DNA from: a virus
Length of the DNA: 39,645 nucleotides
IMG/VR virus record: IMGVR_UViG_3300042934_000280
Coordinates: 1-39,645 of that record
Strand: one strand, 5' to 3'
The position numbers and the translations under genes were made by a program. Position 1 is the first letter of the stretch; each line of letters begins with the position of its first letter. Under the pieces are notes generated by a model. That model made no database searches. It was not told the origin of the DNA and saw only the letters and a list, made by a program, of their open reading frames with translations. Shown one piece after another: positions 37,635 to 39,645 of this stretch.

Positions 37635-38093
37635 TTGACATATGAAGAATTACAAGATTTATATAATGATGTTTTAATTGTTGAGGCAGATTTGAGCGGC
37701 GTAAACGGACTGAAAGGGTTATATATTGATGGGTGTATTGCTATTGAAAAATCACTCACTGATGCTGAGAAAAGTTGCGTACTAGCTGAGGAAATCGGTC
37801 ACCATCTCACAAGCTCTGGAGATATCTTAGACCAGCGAAAGGCTGTTAATCGCAAACAAGAACATAAAGCTATGATGTTTGCTTATGATCTACAGGTTGG
37901 GATAGACGGAATTATTGAAGCCTACGAAGCCGGATGTGTAAATTTGTATACAATGGCTGAGCATATGGGATTATCAGAATGTTTCTTAAAACTAGCTATT
38001 GAAAGTTATCGAAAAAAGTATGGTCTGTGTGTAAAACACAGAGAATATATTGTATATTTTGAACCATCACTTGGCGTTATGCGACTGATTTAA
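37635..38093 (+). CDS. ImmA/IrrE-type metallopeptidase
   Basis: A 152-residue protein with the active-site helix CVLAEEIGHHLTSSG. In ImmA of ICEBs1 this position is HExxH; here the first ligand position is Glu, a variant I recall as common in phage members. The middle contains RKQEHKAMMFAYDL, supplying a further acidic or His residue. It should cleave the phage repressor on induction. TTG start at 37635 with GAGGGCG eight bases upstream. Confidence 0.85.
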   Translation: MTYEELQDLYNDVLIVEADLSGVNGLKGLYIDGCIAIEKSLTDAEKSCVLAEEIGHHLTSSGDILDQRKAVNRKQEHKAMMFAYDLQVGIDGIIEAYEAGCVNLYTMAEHMGLSECFLKLAIESYRKKYGLCVKHREYIVYFEPSLGVMRLI

Positions 38094-38101
38094 GAAAGCA
38101 G

Positions 38102-39490
38102 GTGATTAAAATTAAAAAGAAAACAGAGAAATCCTTAAAGCATGTTGCTTTATACTTACGCGTCAGCTCTGATAAACAGGCTAAAACAGGAGATAGTCTA
38201 AGGGAACAACTTGAAACACTTCAAGATCATGTTAATAAGCGTGATGACCTTGTTATACATGACACATATATAGATGATGGTATCTCCGGCCAGAAGCTTT
38301 TTCGGGATGAATTTACAAGACTCATGGATGATGTAAAATCTGGCAGCATCGATATTATCCTTTTTACCAAACTTGATAGATGGTTCCGTAGCTTAAGGCA
38401 TTATCTTAATACACAGGACGCTCTTGAAAAGCATGGCGTAACATGGACCGCTGTATCTCAGCCGTTTTTTGACACAACTACCGCCCACGGCAGGGCATTT
38501 GTGGCACAATCCATGACATGGGCTGAGTTGGAGGCACAGAACGACTCTGAACGAATCCTAGCCGTATTTGAAAATAAGGTGAAGAATGGTGAAGTTATAT
38601 CTGGTACCACCCCTTTTGGCTATAGAATAGAAAAAAAGCGTCTGGTACCAGACGATAATGCACAGTATGTAGTAGCAGCTTTTGAGTATTACAAGCGTAC
38701 ATCAAATCTAATAGACTTAATGAAATATATGCGTAAGGAATATGGTATCGATAAAACGGCCTCAACATACCGCAGGAGTATTTTAAAAAACCGGGTGTAT
38801 ACTGGTGAATACCGAGGTAACATAAATTACTGCACGCCTATCATAGATCGTGATACATTTGATACAGTCCAGCACCTATTATCAAAGAATATACGAGCAA
38901 ATCAAGCCAATGACTATCTGTTTAGCCGAATGGTTAAGTGCGGAGTTTGTGAGTCAGCAATGGCTGCGCATCAAGTACATGGTATTGGACACCCTCGGCA
39001 GGACGGGACGAGAAAGAAATATAAACGCAATGGATACCGCTGCAAGCGTCACTTCGACCTAAAGTTGTGCGAAAATAAAAAAATACTATTTGAAACCACA
39101 CTCGAAAAATATTTAATATCGCATTTAAGAGAAGATTTAACATCTTATATAGTCGAATATGAAATATCAACTGCTCCGATTGTCAGTGCTAATGCCAAAC
39201 GAAAACAGCTTGAAGATAAAATCGAAAAACTTAAGGACCTTTATGTTAACGACCTAATTACTATGGATGAGTTTAAGGTAGACCGCGCCAAGTATCTTGA
39301 TCAACTAAATTCCATTCCTAAACATGATGTACCGAAAAAAGACTTAACTCGAGCAAAGCTACTGATAAATAGTAATTTCGAAGAAATATATTCTACTTTT
39401 AATTTTAATGAAAAACGGCGCTTCTGGCGAGCTACATTGCAAGAAATACGCTTCTATTCAGACCGTTCTATCAAACCTATTTTTTTGTGA
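38102..39490 (+). CDS. int: Large serine recombinase (integrase)
   Basis: A 462-residue integrase/excisionase. The catalytic domain starts ALYLRVSSDKQ (nucleophile Ser in RVSS), with LFTKLDRWFRS and DRW as further active-site arginine and aspartate motifs. A Recombinase domain follows (GTTPFGYRIEKKRL, YTGEYRGN), then a zinc ribbon with CGVCESAM...RCKRHFDLKLCENK, and a coiled-coil C-terminus. It should join attP with the attB inside the pilus ATPase gene. GTG start at 38102 has only a weak AAGAAAG site. It lies next to attR. Confidence 0.95.
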   Translation: MIKIKKKTEKSLKHVALYLRVSSDKQAKTGDSLREQLETLQDHVNKRDDLVIHDTYIDDGISGQKLFRDEFTRLMDDVKSGSIDIILFTKLDRWFRSLRHYLNTQDALEKHGVTWTAVSQPFFDTTTAHGRAFVAQSMTWAELEAQNDSERILAVFENKVKNGEVISGTTPFGYRIEKKRLVPDDNAQYVVAAFEYYKRTSNLIDLMKYMRKEYGIDKTASTYRRSILKNRVYTGEYRGNINYCTPIIDRDTFDTVQHLLSKNIRANQANDYLFSRMVKCGVCESAMAAHQVHGIGHPRQDGTRKKYKRNGYRCKRHFDLKLCENKKILFETTLEKYLISHLREDLTSYIVEYEISTAPIVSANAKRKQLEDKIEKLKDLYVNDLITMDEFKVDRAKYLDQLNSIPKHDVPKKDLTRAKLLINSNFEEIYSTFNFNEKRRFWRATLQEIRFYSDRSIKPIFL

Positions 39491-39496
39491 TTATTG

Positions 39497-39645
39497 CTAT
39501 AGTGCTAATGATGCGTATCCTGTATTTAATGCCTGAAGCATATCAACCGCTGCAGCATCTCTTACTTCACCAACGATTATCCGATCGGGACGCATACGAA
39601 GGGATGTTTTTATTAAATCACGTATTGTGATTTCATTACTTCCCT
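39497..39645 (-). pseudogene. cpaF: 5' portion of host CpaF/TadA-type ATPase, truncated by the prophage
   Basis: Enters from the right edge and reads [20 protein letters not shown], then [22 protein letters not shown]. This contains the Walker B region (RIIVGEVR) of CpaF-type ATPases. After the core the frame runs into phage DNA, adds about six residues and stops at TAG (39499-39497). The protein lacks the GSLSTxHA box and the C-terminal domain, so it should be inactive until the prophage leaves. Confidence 0.88.
39519..39524. other. attR core (CCTGTA)
   Basis: Right copy of the core, 29 bases after the integrase stop. Host coding sequence resumes immediately to the right. With attL it defines the exact prophage ends. 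Confidence 0.85.

Larger units (their letters stand above)
122..39524. mobile_element. Complete siphovirus-type prophage in a host cpaF-like gene
   Basis: The interval is bounded by the hexamer CCTGTA at both ends. It contains a full set of phage modules: integrase, immunity, replication, packaging, head, tail and lysis. The flanking host sequence encodes two halves of a single CpaF-type ATPase on the minus strand. Joining 39645-39525, the core and 121-1 restores one open frame reading L-N-T-G-H-D-G-S across the junction. The late genes show no obvious frameshift, so the element looks intact apart from an unusual tape-measure start codon. Functionality has not been shown. Confidence 0.95.

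Overview
The window is almost exactly one complete siphovirus-type prophage, about 39.4 kb (122-39524), with about 120 bases of host chromosome on each side. The host looks like a low-to-middling GC Gram-positive anaerobe of the Clostridia, probably Lachnospiraceae. This is inferred from the strong GGAGG-type ribosome sites, TTGnnn-17-TATAAT promoters and the particular set of phage families (DUF2815, DUF2800, VirE primase, VRR-NUC, Gp15, P22-like coat). No genus can be proved from the sequence. The flanks are the two halves of one minus-strand host gene, a CpaF/TadA-type secretion (Tad pilus) ATPase. Joining them at a shared 6-bp CCTGTA restores its reading frame perfectly, so the prophage ends are known to the base.

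Layout. All lytic genes are on the minus strand and read from right to left. At the right end lies a plus-strand lysogeny block: Cro/repressor control region (36408-36815), a zinc-finger-like HTH repressor without a LexA-type protease domain, an ImmA-type metallopeptidase, and a large serine integrase next to attR. Leftward from the control region come small early genes and mini zinc-ribbon proteins (36.6-33.5 kb), then replication and recombination: DUF2800 nuclease, DUF2815 ssDNA-binding protein, family A DNA polymerase, PrimPol-VirE helicase, an iteron-like cluster, VRR-NUC nuclease and SNF2 helicase (33.5-25 kb). An orphan Dam methylase, small regulators and an ArpU-like candidate late activator follow (25-20.4 kb).

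A 1.3-kb junction (20.4-19.1 kb) holds a possibly structured RNA, three intrinsic terminators, a membrane-protein cargo gene and a 20-residue hydrophobic peptide gene. The late operon then runs TerS, TerL, portal, minor capsid, scaffold, P22-like coat, connectors, tail terminator, tail tube, tail chaperones, tape measure, tail spike with an S74 self-cleaving chaperone, a secreted Ig-like cargo protein with its own promoter and terminator, receptor-type tail genes, holin and amidase. Two isolated plus-strand genes (22699 and 35505) have near-consensus promoters and are probably expressed in the lysogen.

The most interesting points are: (i) a silent, oppositely oriented alternative C-terminus of the tail protein at 2207-2728, bounded by in-frame 14-bp inverted repeats, which looks like an invertible host-range cassette; (ii) insertion into a pilus ATPase gene that excision would repair; (iii) a pseudoknot-capable leader over the tail-chaperone ribosome site; (iv) a ladder of terminators with little sign of promoters after them, suggesting antitermination; (v) a 12-copy GTTAC iteron cluster, a likely origin; and (vi) a tape-measure gene whose expected start codon is ATA. 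No tRNA, rRNA, CRISPR array or insertion sequence was seen.
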